Assembly (NCBI GenBank): GCA_012934845.2
Contig: WNNJ02000931.1
Coordinates: 62,001-126,000 of the forward strand
DNA: 64,000 nt
Direction of reading: 5' to 3'
Origin: Pomphorhynchus laevis
Taxonomy: Eukaryota > Acanthocephala > Palaeacanthocephala > Echinorhynchida > Pomphorhynchidae
The position numbers and the translations under genes were made by a program. Below, in pieces: positions 1-9,429 of the stretch; position 1 is the stretch's first letter, and each line of letters begins with the position of its first letter. Below the pieces are notes generated by a model, which was not told where the DNA came from, searched no databases, and worked only from the letters and a program-made list of their open reading frames with translations.

Positions 1-554
1 TAATTTATAAAATGTTTTAAATAATAATAGTGTTTTGCTAGAATATGGAAATTATATTCCAATTTAGGTGTGCAATATTAGCAGTAATATTGGTGTGTGG
101 TAATATTTCAATTAGCTATACTCGATCATCTTTCAAATTAACGTTTTTATCGAAATTTGAGCCCTTTTAAATATTTAATTTGATTTTATATTAAAATATA
201 TGATTGTAATATATAATTGATTAGTATAAGTTTAGTTAAGAATATTAACGATTATGTACAAATCAACATCTTAAATTAATAAAATATTACAAGTCTCGTC
301 AAATGAGTGTATACCTCTCAATTCGACTCAGTAAAATCAAAGAGCACGTGTCTAAATTGTTAATAAAGTATAGTTCAACGCTGCAAATGCAGTTGAAAAA
401 CTAATTATAAATTATTATATTTAACAAATAAATCAATATTTGACAATTATAATATTTAACAATAGGCTTCATTATATGTTGTTTGTTTCTGTTTATAAAT
501 TCAGAATAAGCATGGCAATATATTTATTATTATAAAGCCTTTATAATATTCTTT
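1..554. other. AT-rich non-coding stretch
   Basis: Very AT-rich sequence without a convincing coding frame. Given the splice acceptor just before 911, it may be intron or upstream sequence of the hillarin-like gene. No promoter or RNA gene could be recognised. Confidence 0.5.
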
Positions 555-730
555 GTTTTACTTAGCTGTCTTTTTCGTATTTATTATTAGAGACTGTTAT
601 CGATGTTATGTTTTTCTAACTTCAAATGCTCATATCTGAATGTATGTCTTATACATAAAGTATGTATTCTAAAATAAATAAAACTTTAATTAAATTATTA
701 TTGAAATACTAATAATTTGTAATATTAGTA
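555..730 (+). repeat. 176-bp direct repeat, left copy
   Basis: By eye this stretch is identical to 2511-2686, 1956 bp downstream. The upstream 50 bases (from about 503) are also related but diverged. It contains overlapping AATAAA motifs. In the right copy these sit where the polyadenylation signal of the hillarin-like exon is expected, so the left copy may be a duplicated 3' end. Confidence 0.85.
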
Positions 731-910
731 TGATTAACATTTAATATGATAGTTAATATTTAATGATATTATAAATCATAATTATATATTATATTATTAA
801 TATTAATTATTATCATTTAATATAATCTTATCAAATAAATTTTGATACTTTGATTAATGAATTTATAATTAAAAATATTCTTTCGTTTAAGACAATGAGA
901 TTATTTTTAG

Positions 911-2336
911 ACATTTGGTTATGTGCAAGGATTCACTTGACCTGGAAGAAAACAGTAATTTAATAAATGGGGATGGCAATCAAGCCAATCCGGATAAGAT
1001 CGAATATGAGTACGACGATCATTATTTTTTCACTGATCCGGAAGAATTTATATACGAATTTTTCCCTTTTGATCCGGCATGGCAACTACTTCGAAAGCCA
1101 TTGTCTTTAAGTGAATTTGAAAACCTGCCATTTGTACGTTCATTACTATTCCACTATTCTCTTGGCTTCGTTAATCAAAATAAAGCTGTTATAATCGCTG
1201 ATGAACGTGGTTCGTGTGACGTTAAATTAAGAATGCCTGAACATTTAGAACATGATCTTGTGTTTCATTCACAGTTGAGAATCATTTCACCAGTAACAGC
1301 TAATTCGACGGAATATGATAACAATTCACTATCAGCTGACACACAAAGTGGCAAAATCAACAAAACCTCGGAATCAGACGAGATCGACAATACAAAGCTT
1401 GAGAATTTCGTACTTCACACCGTTGACGATGGTATCGTTTCGTTTAATATTCACTTGCCAAAACGAGGGGCATACTATTTAGAGTTGTTTGCAAATACAA
1501 TAAGGAAGGACATTAGTATTTTCGGACAGACATTTAAACTTAGATGTGTATGTAAATATAAAATAATATGTGAAAAACTAAAGCAAAGAATGCACGCATT
1601 ACCACAATGTGCAAACGGGGAATGGGGTCCAGCAAAGGCGGTACGCTACTACGGTTGGAAATCAATATCACACAGTGATGCCATAATTGAAAGTGTGTAC
1701 AGTGATTTATACATAATATTCCAGATTCCAAAGATATTAAGAATTCATTGTAAACTCAGTAGTACGAATCATTCAGCTTTGTCAGCGTGCCCACACGTTA
1801 TCACTCATATAAACAACGACTGCGTTCTCACGATATGTGTTCAACTGTTATGTAACGCACAATACGGACTAGACATATATGCCTTTGATCCTGATGCCAA
1901 CTGTAAACGAAAAGTCATGTCACATTGCTGTAAATACCTAATAAATCGAAGCGATTCATTTTCGCATTTGCTAATAGGTCATAATAGATCTGACAATCCT
2001 TTAATAAAAGATGTATTTATTCCAATTTCACATGTAAAACCAAATGTCGAATTACAAAGTGACCAGCAAAATTTGAAATTATTATTTATGGTTACACAAG
2101 AGCACAAATTACGGTTTGGCTTGAAATTTGAAGGTGATACAAACACGAATAGTCTAACAAATGAAAATTACGTGAGCTTTAATCGCACTGAAAATAACGT
2201 GAATGTTAAATTATGCTTGCCATATGTTGGACGCTATATTTTTACAATTTACATAATCACATTTGATCAACATAATAATAGCTCAATGTTACCAGTCTAT
2301 GGATACGCGATAAGACGACACTCTAAGCACAAATAG
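911..2336 (+). CDS. hillarin / kyphoscoliosis-peptidase-like protein, last exon
   Basis: Open frame to a TAG at 2334-2336. It begins after TTATTTTTAG (901-910), a good splice acceptor, so I read it as the terminal coding exon and not a complete gene; the first in-frame ATG is at 921. The first 30-75 residues carry the block that follows the transglutaminase-like core in hillarin and KY proteins: FTDPEEFIYEFFP, then WQLL, then SLSEFENLPFVRS. The rest resembles the beta-rich KY-type Ig-like modules of that family. Known relatives are cytoskeletal or muscle-associated proteins. The transglutaminase core with its Cys-His-Asp triad is not seen and would have to lie upstream of the window. No intron is visible inside. 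Family assignment is fairly secure; function here is inference. Confidence 0.75.
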
Positions 2337-2510
2337 TAAACCGATTTATATTTTTTGTAAGTAAAATTCTGTGTACAGTGCTCTTCAGAAAAAAAAATTT
2401 CAACTTTGTTTTTGAAAGTTCTTATACCAAAATTACAATGAGGTAAATTAGGCTAGAAAATAAGCATTGCAATATATTTTTTATATTATATAACATTTAT
2501 AATATTCCCC

Positions 2511-2686
2511 GTTTTACTTAGCTGTCTTTTTCGTATTTATTATTAGAGACTGTTATCGATGTTATGTTTTTCTAACTTCAAATGCTCATATCTGAATGTA
2601 TGTCTTATACATAAAGTATGTATTCTAAAATAAATAAAACTTTAATTAAATTATTATTGAAATACTAATAATTTGTAATATTAGTA
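2511..2686 (+). repeat. 176-bp direct repeat, right copy with polyA signal
   Basis: Apparently identical partner of 555-730. AATAAA occurs at 2629-2634 and again four bases later, about 295 bp after the stop codon at 2336, a plausible polyadenylation signal for the hillarin-like exon. Confidence 0.8.
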
Positions 2687-2767
2687 ATATTATGTAATAT
2701 TATGTAATATTATGTAATATTATGTCTTATACATAAAGATAATATAATAAATTTTATATTATTAAAA
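2687..2767. repeat. TAATATTATG-type short tandem repeat
   Basis: Several copies of a ten-base unit close to TAATATTATG, followed by a short copy of TGTCTTATACATAAAG from the neighbouring 176-bp repeat. Confidence 0.6.
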
Positions 2768-3181
2768 GATACCACCCGGATAAGATATTATATTATTTAT
2801 ATCAATAAGTATCAAATTATATTAGTATCAAATTATATTAACAATTAATATCAGATTATATATAATTTGTAAAATTTATAATATAAATTTATATTATTAT
2901 ACGATACCACCCGGATAAGATTTATATTATTTATATCAATAAGTATCAAATTATATTAGTATCAAATTATATTAACAATTAATATCAGATTATATATAAT
3001 TTGTAAAATTTATAATATAAATTTATATTATTAAAAGATACCACCCGGATAAGATATTATATTATTTATATCAATAAGTATCAAATTATATTAGTATCAA
3101 ATTATATTAACAATTAATATCAGATTATATATAATTTGTAAAATTTATAATATAAATTTATATTATTATACGATACCACCC
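2768..3181. repeat. 134/135-bp tandem repeat with alternating unit types
   Basis: The landmark GATACCACCCGG starts at 2768, 2903, 3037 and 3172, giving spacings of 135, 134 and 135. The bases just before it alternate between ATTAAAA and ATTATAC, so the array behaves as a dimeric higher-order repeat of about 269 bp. No coding content. Confidence 0.85.
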
Positions 3182-3719
3182 GGTTGACATTTGGATGTTA
3201 CTCGATTTATCCCTAAGTAAATAGCTTTACTTTCGGAGGCACTTAACCAGATACAGCGTTTTTGAACTTAATAATAACATTACCAACAAAAGAAAGGCAC
3301 TTAAGTTGCACCTGTCTATGCAATCATATTCGTGGCAGTATATGAAAATATAATGATTGAAAAATGTTCACAAAAACCGATAGATTGATGACAATATATC
3401 GAAAGAAACTATCGCTATATTGAAGACATATTCATAATTTGACCAAAAAGTTAAACTTTCAAGACAACTGTCTAATATGATAACGAAAAAATAAAAAGCT
3501 TATTTTGTAAAACATTTTGAAAAAAACTTATAAATACGCTCACAGTGATCACCCACAAAATATAAAGAGATCAATGATTAAAAAGGAGGCGAGCAAATCC
3601 TGAAAGGTCAAGTAAAATATGATTTATTCTGTATTAATATGGTTAAGCAATTCTTAAATAAAAATTACATATAACACTGTTGTGATGAGAATACCATAAA
3701 ATCAGTGCTGGTGATCCAG
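3182..3719. other. non-coding, one 20-base LINE J match
   Basis: No credible gene. TTACTCGATTTATCCCTAAG (3198-3217) is identical to a piece of the LINE J endonuclease region at 9605-9624, so a tiny LINE J scrap may be present. The rest shows nothing recognisable. Confidence 0.4.
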
Positions 3720-3781
3720 CATATATATATATATTTAAGTAAGTGTTCGAATCGAGCATATTCTTCAGTCTGCAAACTCTC

Positions 3782-3865
3782 GTCACTCCTAGACGGTCAT
3801 GTGATAGCCGGCAGCCATCGTCAGTAAGATGAACTATCACACGCCGTTTCGGCTGCCTCTGTGAC
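3782..3865 (-). ncRNA. conserved two-stem RNA structure, unit 1
   Basis: Same sequence as the better-described copy at 4139-4222, offset by 357 bp. Confidence 0.45.
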
Positions 3866-4138
3866 ATTGTGAAAATGCATTTCCGACATCTAGCTTAAAT
3901 TGTTGGTGGCGTTAGCTCTTAAATCCAACAATTTGCAATGCAGACCATCATAAACAACCAGAGGATCAAACTTTCGGATGCTTGACTGTAAGAAACCGAG
4001 ATTGAGTGGATCAATTCTTTCTATATAATCATAAGAGTTTCGTTTGAATCGGTATTGCTCGAGATTGCGAATAGCAATTCTTTCCGTATATTTAAGTAAG
4101 TGTTCGAATCGAGCATATTCTTCAGTCTGCAAACTCTC

Positions 4139-4222
4139 GTCACTCCTAGACGGTCATGTGATAGCCGGCAGCCATCGTCAGTAAGATGAACTATCACACG
4201 CCGTTTCGGCTGCCTCTGTGAC
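4139..4222 (-). ncRNA. conserved two-stem RNA structure, unit 2
   Basis: Outer stem: 4139-4143 pairs with 4218-4222. Inner stem: 4150-4153 pairs with 4201-4204, 4157-4164 pairs with 4191-4198, and CATC 4173-4176 pairs with GATG 4185-4188. Read on the minus strand the internal loop is CGAAACGG on one side and CCGTC on the other, the arrangement that closes stem III of a hammerhead ribozyme (GAAAC...GUC). A CUGANGA box in the proper position was not found, so this is hammerhead-like, not a proven ribozyme. A second Penelope family has the same architecture at 8456-8547 with different stem sequences. Confidence 0.5.
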
Positions 4223-4495
4223 ATTGTGAAAATGCATTTCCGACATCTAGCTTAAATTGTTGGTGGCGTTAGCTCTTAAATCCAACAATTTGCAATGCAG
4301 ACCATCATAAACAACCAGAGGATCAAACTTTCGGATGCTTGACTGTAAGAAACCGAGATTGAGTGGATCAATTCTTTCTATATAATCATAAGAGTTTCGT
4401 TTGAATCGGTATTGCTCGAGATTGCGAATAGCAATTCTTTCCGTATATTTAAGTAAGTGTTCGAATCGAGCATATTCTTCAGTCTGCAAACTCTC

Positions 4496-4579
4496 GTCAC
4501 TCCTAGACGGTCATGTGATAGCCGGCAGCCATCGTCAGTAAGATGAACTATCACACGCCGTTTCGGCTGCCTCTGTGAC
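4496..4579 (-). ncRNA. conserved two-stem RNA structure, unit 3
   Basis: Copy of the 4139-4222 structure in the third 357-bp unit. Confidence 0.45.
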
Positions 4580-4852
4580 ATTGTGAAAATGCATTTCCGA
4601 CATCTAGCTTAAATTGTTGGTGGCGTTAGCTCTTAAATCCAACAATTTGCAATGCAGACCATCATAAACAACCAGAGGATCAAACTTTCGGATGCTTGAC
4701 TGTAAGAAACCGAGATTGAGTGGATCAATTCTTTCTATATAATCATAAGAGTTTCGTTTGAATCGGTATTGCTCGAGATTGCGAATAGCAATTCTTTCCG
4801 TATATTTAAGTAAGTGTTCGAATCGAGCATATTCTTCAGTCTGCAAACTCTC

Positions 4853-4936
4853 GTCACTCCTAGACGGTCATGTGATAGCCGGCAGCCATCGTCAGTAAGA
4901 TGAACTATCACACGCCGTTTCGGCTGCCTCTGTGAC
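4853..4936 (-). ncRNA. conserved two-stem RNA structure, unit 4
   Basis: Copy of the 4139-4222 structure in the last, partial 357-bp unit. Confidence 0.45.
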
Positions 4937-5774
4937 ATTGTGAAAATGCATTTCCGACATCTAGCTTAAATTGTTGGTGGCGTTAGCTCTTAAATCCAAC
5001 AATTTGCAATGCAGACCATCATAAACAACCAGAGGATCAAACTTTCGGATGCTTGACTGTAAGAAACCGAGATTGAGTGGATCAATTCTTTCTATATAAT
5101 CATAAGAGTTTCGTTTGAATCGGATAAGAACGATTCAAAATCCTCTTCATGATGGTCCCATAAACCGAATATGTCGTCCACATAACGAATCCAAATGGAG
5201 TGTTTCAGATGACGACTATTTATATATCTCTGTTCGATGTCGGCTACGTAAAGGCCTGCATAAGTTGGCCCTATAGGGCTTCCCATAGCAGTTCCACATT
5301 TTTGCAGGTACAATTTACCCTCGAACTCAAAAGTGTTGGATTCCATCGTAAGACGCAATAGTGTACTGAGGTGTTCAATTTCAGTAGGTGACGGGCCAAT
5401 TTCTCAGTAGCAGTACATCAGTTTCGAATTATTGGCGGCCAGAGCTCTGGTCTACATTTTTGTGTATCTTTGGGAGTAAGGTATGTGCCCAGATATTGGT
5501 CTTGTTACGATGATATTTTTTCTAATGGGCTTGTCTTTTATAAGGGTAGCTATAACAATTTCAACCTATTTAACGATGCCTGACAAGGTCCGCTAGTTCA
5601 ATCGGTTCATATGCCTCACTTGACAGTTGGCGCATCCCCTCTTGTATGTATTGTTGCGTACCCCAAATAACTGTCTTACTCCCTTTATCAGCGGGTAGAA
5701 TCTTTATATCAGTATTCGCGTTTAGCTCTTTCAAGGCGTTTTTAAGCTTTTTATTTATATTCGTTTGACTTATA

Positions 5775-5824
5775 TATAATGTGATACTAGTAAGCAAATA
5801 CTTGCTTACTAGTATCACATTATA
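5775..5824. repeat. perfect inverted repeat, 23-bp arms, 4-nt loop
   Basis: Arms 5775-5797 and 5802-5824 are exact reverse complements around ATAC. The arm contains GTGATACTAGTAAGCAA. It sits at the 5' boundary of element P1 in AT-rich sequence. Confidence 0.9.
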
Positions 5825-5939
5825 ATTATATATTATACTGTATTCATTCTAATGGATCCTGGACAATGGTCTCCGTATATCACATTATATATATTGAAAG
5901 TATCAATAGGGTTATTTGAACCACAGCTTGGGATATATA

Positions 5940-8400
5940 TAATGTTATTCAAAAAAACAAGCTAAGAGCAGAAAATATTCAGGTAACGTTTCGAATGTTC
6001 TTTATCAAATCTAAAACAGCAGCATAAAACAGTAAAATCTAAAGAGAAGTAAAATAAATCAAAACAGAAATTATGTCACGTCAGTCCATCTATAGCAGTG
6101 ATCTTTGTTAATACATGGGTATCTATCGCTTATTAACTACCCAATCCACCTTTGTTCAAGTAATTTTATTTTTAATGTTATCTTGGTGCGTGTTTTAATT
6201 TTGTATTTAAAACAGTCCTCTTTTAAGTTGTGTTCTGTACAATGTTGTATTATTGCATCTTGATATAAATCACCTTTTTTCACATTTGCTCTGCGGTTAT
6301 TGATTTCTTTGCTTAAAGATCTTAATGTCTCGCCGACATATTGAGCATCGCGTATCGTGCAACCGTCAAGGTAGATAATGCCTCATGTTGTGTAGTCCCA
6401 TAGCTGTTTTATATTTTACTGGATTTTAATGATGTTGCTACAGAACTTGTTATCTTCTATCATTTGCTTACAGCATTTGCATCGTGGTCGTTTACACGTG
6501 TAGCAACATTGCTTTTCTTAATATGCTATTATTCATTATTTAAGTATATGGTTTTCTAATGAAGCTTTTAATTTTATTGTTTATTTTATATACAAACTGT
6601 AGACATTTGTCATCTACTTCATCCATTTTTGCACACTTGCGAACTTCCTTATTAATTCTATATTGAATAGTAGGTAGTGTAGGATGAAAAGGAATTACAA
6701 TTCTTACCGTTTTTTATTGTTAGATGTCTTTGTGTTTCTTTATAGATTCCTGTGTTGATTTTAATAATGAATTGATCTAGTTGTTCTTGTCCGTGTTTCC
6801 ATACAATGAATATGTCATCGATATACCTAAGGTATATGTATGGCTGTTTTTGACATGTTTGTAAAAACTTTCATAACTGTCCATGTATAAGATAACATAG
6901 CATGGAGCTAATGAAGTACCCATTGCGGTACCTTCTCTTTGTCGATAGAGTTTCGACTCAAAATTGAAGAACTTATTTTTATGGATGAAGCGAATGCAGC
7001 TCGATACAAAATTAAATTTACTGGCTTCCCAGTTGACATGTTTCATTGCTTTTTCAATTTCTTATATACCGTCATTATGTGGAATTGATGGGTACAGGGA
7101 TTCAACATCCAATGTAATTATTATATCATTTGCATCGATTTCTGTCTTTATTACATTTAGTTTAGCAATAAAATTGCTCGTGATCTCTCTAAATATACGA
7201 TGTTAAATTTTTCAAGAGTTGCTTTAGCATTCCATTGATCATTTTTGAAAGATTTTCTGTCATTGTATTTTTTCAACTGACAATTGGTCTTCCCACAACC
7301 GAGGTAATAGATTTATGGATGTTCAGTAGCAAATAGTAGTGTCCTGGATTACATCCGTTCTTTAGCAAAACTTCCAGGTCAGTCGCTTGCAATATCTTCT
7401 TAATTATGAATAAATTAATTAAATCTTTTATTTCTGAGAAGGCCATTTCCATTACGTCTAATGTTGTTTCTTCATAGCTAGTCGTTTCAAGCTGACGTAG
7501 TCCTTATTTATATTCATAACGGTCCCATATAACCGCAGCGTTGCTCTTATCAGCTTTGCAAATTAAATCTTTTACTTTGATTTCATTTAGTGCAGCCATT
7601 GTTGTTCTATCTATGTTGTTCATGTGAAAGCTGTTAGGCGGTAAACTCTGTATTTCATTATAACCCCATTTTTCCAACTGATTTATTCCATTAAGCATGA
7701 TGGTTTCATCGTTTTGTGCTTAAAGGCTGAGTGTGCTATATTTTTTACAGACAATCAGATCATATCGTCTAAATTCTCTCGTACTTATATTGTAATTCAA
7801 ACCTAAACTTAAAGCTTCCTTTTGAGCGTTCGAGAGCTCTACCTTGGTCAAATTATATGCATGCTCAATATTATTTTTGTTTGATGTTTGCGATTTAGCC
7901 TAAAATGTCTGTTAGGTTGCCATTCTAGTTCCAATAATTCGAAATATCTACGCATCGTTTTGTTATCCAGATAAGTTTACTGCATTTCTTCTGTAAAAGT
8001 TTTTTTTAATAATTCACGGTCAATATCATTGTTCATTCGATTATAAATGCGCCCATAAAAATGAAGTATGGTATTTTGAAGTTCTTTCAATGTTTTCTTA
8101 AGTGTAGAATTCCACCTACAGCGTATAGACTTTGCTAATTGTGGAATAACCCACTTAAAGTTTACACATTGTTTTGTTGAGTCATAGTGTGTGTGTTCAG
8201 AGCAATTCTTGATATTTCGTGACAAAATATCAAGAATTTGAGATGTGTTGCTGATCTAGTCCTCTGCTCAATTGATGGGATGTCTTTTGACATTCCATTA
8301 TATATGTTAATATCCATAATAACCACCATATATACATTGTTATTGCGAAAAGTTGCTTGAAACTGTGGTCCAGGAGCCAAAACTGGCTACGATTGATTTT
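5940..8400 (-). mobile_element. Penelope-like element P2 with GIY-YIG nuclease, degraded
   Basis: Minus-strand pieces appear in the right order for an EN(+) Penelope. The N-terminal region is at about 8225-7977 and 7820-7740 (ALSLGLNYN). The pre-RT motif is at 7698-7504 (ICKADKSNAAVIW). The RT core is at 7046-6777 (FESKLYRQREGTAMGTSLAP). A Cys-rich linker is at about 6520-6440 (RPRCKCCKQMIEDNKF). The GIY-YIG domain is at about 6390-6160 (IIYLDGCTIRDAQYVGETLR, then HCTEHNLKEDCF). The RT and nuclease are broken into several frames, so no complete protein remains. It differs from P1 in sequence and belongs to another family. Confidence 0.8.
5978..6012 (-). ncRNA. degenerate hammerhead-like motif at P2 3' end
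   Basis: The minus strand reads TTGATAA, then AGAACATTC (GAA/TTC three-base stem), then GAAACGTTAC. This resembles the minimal hammerheads reported in Penelope elements, but the first box is TTGATAA instead of CTGANGA. Probably decayed. Confidence 0.3.
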
Positions 8401-8455
8401 TAATCCATATTTGCTGCTTAGTAACTAAACTTCGATCATCAAATTTATCAGTCTA

Positions 8456-8547
8456 ATGTATCACTCCGAGACGTTCCTAACCACCCAACCTTCATCGTTA
8501 GTTGGATGAAGTGGTTAGAGTGCGTTTCGACTGCTTTTGTGATACAT
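8456..8547 (-). ncRNA. conserved two-stem RNA structure of P2
   Basis: Outer stem ATGTATCAC (8456-8464) pairs over nine bases with 8539-8547. Inner stem CTAACCAC (8477-8484) pairs with 8511-8518, TTCATC (8491-8496) with 8505-8510, and ACG 8471-8473 with CGT 8523-8525. On the minus strand the internal loop again reads GCAGTCGAAACG ... CGTCTCGGA, matching P1 (GCAGCCGAAACG ... CGTCTAGGA). Loop bases are conserved while both stems differ yet still pair, so the structure is supported by covariation. P2 has CTGATAA downstream where P1 has CTGAAGA. Confidence 0.55.
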
Positions 8548-8606
8548 GTAAAGACACCAGCAATCTCTCACGATGCTAGAGGCTCAGGATTATAAAAGAT
8601 TCTTAG

Positions 8607-8745
8607 AATTTTAAAGAACATGCGCGGTTCTTTTATTGGTGCTTGAAAATTTTTATTAGCTGTATTAACTATATTTAGCTCAAATCACTTTGTAATCGTG
8701 ATACCGTAAAGCAATAATAGATTATGACGTTGGTACAGTCTTTTT
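8607..8745 (+). mobile_element. Penelope 5'-flank fragment, inverted partner of 15722-15853
   Basis: The + strand here matches the minus strand of 15853-15722 (shared landmark CAAATCACTTTGTAATCG and, further on, TTATGACGTTGGT). At 15.7 kb this sequence directly precedes a Penelope N-terminal frame. Here it stands alone, head to head with P2. Confidence 0.6.
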
Positions 8746-8844
8746 CGACTGTAAGGTTTTGTTTATTTGTCCTTCTATCGTATTTTCTTAATTTTTCTAT
8801 TCGCCGTTATGTGTTTCCTCTTTCTAGTAACATTGTTTTGAACT

Positions 8845-9429
8845 TTGATATGCATTTGTTTCTTATTGCCGGTTCACTGCATAGTTTCTTTACCACATAA
8901 GTGCGGCTTGTGTGGTACAACTGCTATACATCCTGAGAAGTGCGAAAGTAAGCCATTTTGCGCAAACTGCGGTGGTGAGCACCCCGCATGGTCAAAAAAG
9001 TGTAAAATCTTTAAGGCGTATCAAAAGAGACACAGGGGTGTGACAGCAAAACCGACTAGCTTCGTGGAAGCTGTCTCGTCTAACAAGAAAGACGACAGGA
9101 TGCCGAACACGGAAATTCTTAAACTTATTGAAATGCAGCATCAGGCATCAATGATTCAACTTGAAAAATTGGTCCAAAAATTGGTGGGTCAATTAGCGGA
9201 ATCCTTCCGTTCTCCTCCTTCTGGGAAGACCAACAATATTAAGAAGCCACCCAAATCTAAGAAACAAAACGGGTCAGCGCTGAGCATAGCCGCTCTGAAG
9301 CTTGCTCGGAAGGATTCGATCTGGGCTATGGCTAATGAGGGAAATGAAGATATCGCCCGTGGGCAAGCGACTCCATTTGTCGTGACGGGAAGCGGTAAAG
9401 GCGACCTTTCCGCCTCTAGTTGCGACTAG
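8845..9429 (+). CDS. LINE J ORF1 C-terminal part, zinc-knuckle protein
   Basis: About 190 residues. Two CCHC knuckles are visible: CGLCGTTAIHPEKC (C-x2-C-x4-H-x4-C) and CANCGGEHPAWSKKC, near residues 25-55, as in gag-like nucleic-acid-binding ORF1 proteins of jockey/I-group LINEs. A helical stretch follows (MQHQASMIQLEKLVQKLVGQ), then a basic low-complexity tail. The first ~20 residues (ICICFLLPVHCIVS) look unrelated to the family and probably come from sequence at the truncation. The ORF2 endonuclease frame starts immediately downstream. Confidence 0.65.
   Translation: MICICFLLPVHCIVSLPHKCGLCGTTAIHPEKCESKPFCANCGGEHPAWSKKCKIFKAYQKRHRGVTAKPTSFVEAVSSNKKDDRMPNTEILKLIEMQHQASMIQLEKLVQKLVGQLAESFRSPPSGKTNNIKKPPKSKKQNGSALSIAALKLARKDSIWAMANEGNEDIARGQATPFVVTGSGKGDLSASSCD

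Larger units (their letters stand above)
3732..5123 (-). repeat. 357-bp tandem array (Penelope pseudo-LTR units)
   Basis: Units start at 3732, 4089, 4446 and 4803, spaced exactly 357 bp; the last stops near 5123. By eye the copies are almost identical. On the minus strand each unit holds a short frame (reading QTEEYARFEHLLKYTERIA, resembling the coiled N-terminal region of Penelope proteins) and an RNA-hairpin region. The array is bounded on the low side by a TA microsatellite (3719-3733). Confidence 0.9.
3720..5830 (-). mobile_element. Penelope-like element P1, truncated, with tandem terminal array
   Basis: On the minus strand, 5818-5570 reads as the region before the RT core (ILPADKGSKTVIW, a Penelope hallmark). 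5358-5092 reads as RT palm: FEGKLYLQKCGTAMGSP, PTYAGLYVAD, then WIRYVDDIFGLWDHH with the catalytic DD. The frame then joins directly to the 357-bp tandem units at 5123-3732 instead of completing the RT, so the RT 3' part and the GIY-YIG nuclease are missing. Penelope elements often carry pseudo-LTRs and head-to-tail partial copies, which fits this layout. The copy is dead as an RT source. Confidence 0.8.

Noticed and set aside
4157-4210. CTGACGA within the P1 hairpin plus GGCAGCC/GGCTGCC as stem II of a complete type II hammerhead
   Set aside because: The spacing leaves no room for stems I and III, and the P2 homologue has CTAACGA and lacks the matching stem, so the CTGACGA is most likely chance.
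3890-4846. Repeated 80-residue frames as a family of small secreted or toxin-like genes
   Set aside because: They are the same minus-strand piece of the Penelope unit copied every 357 bp and resemble Penelope N-terminal sequence; no signal peptide or start context.
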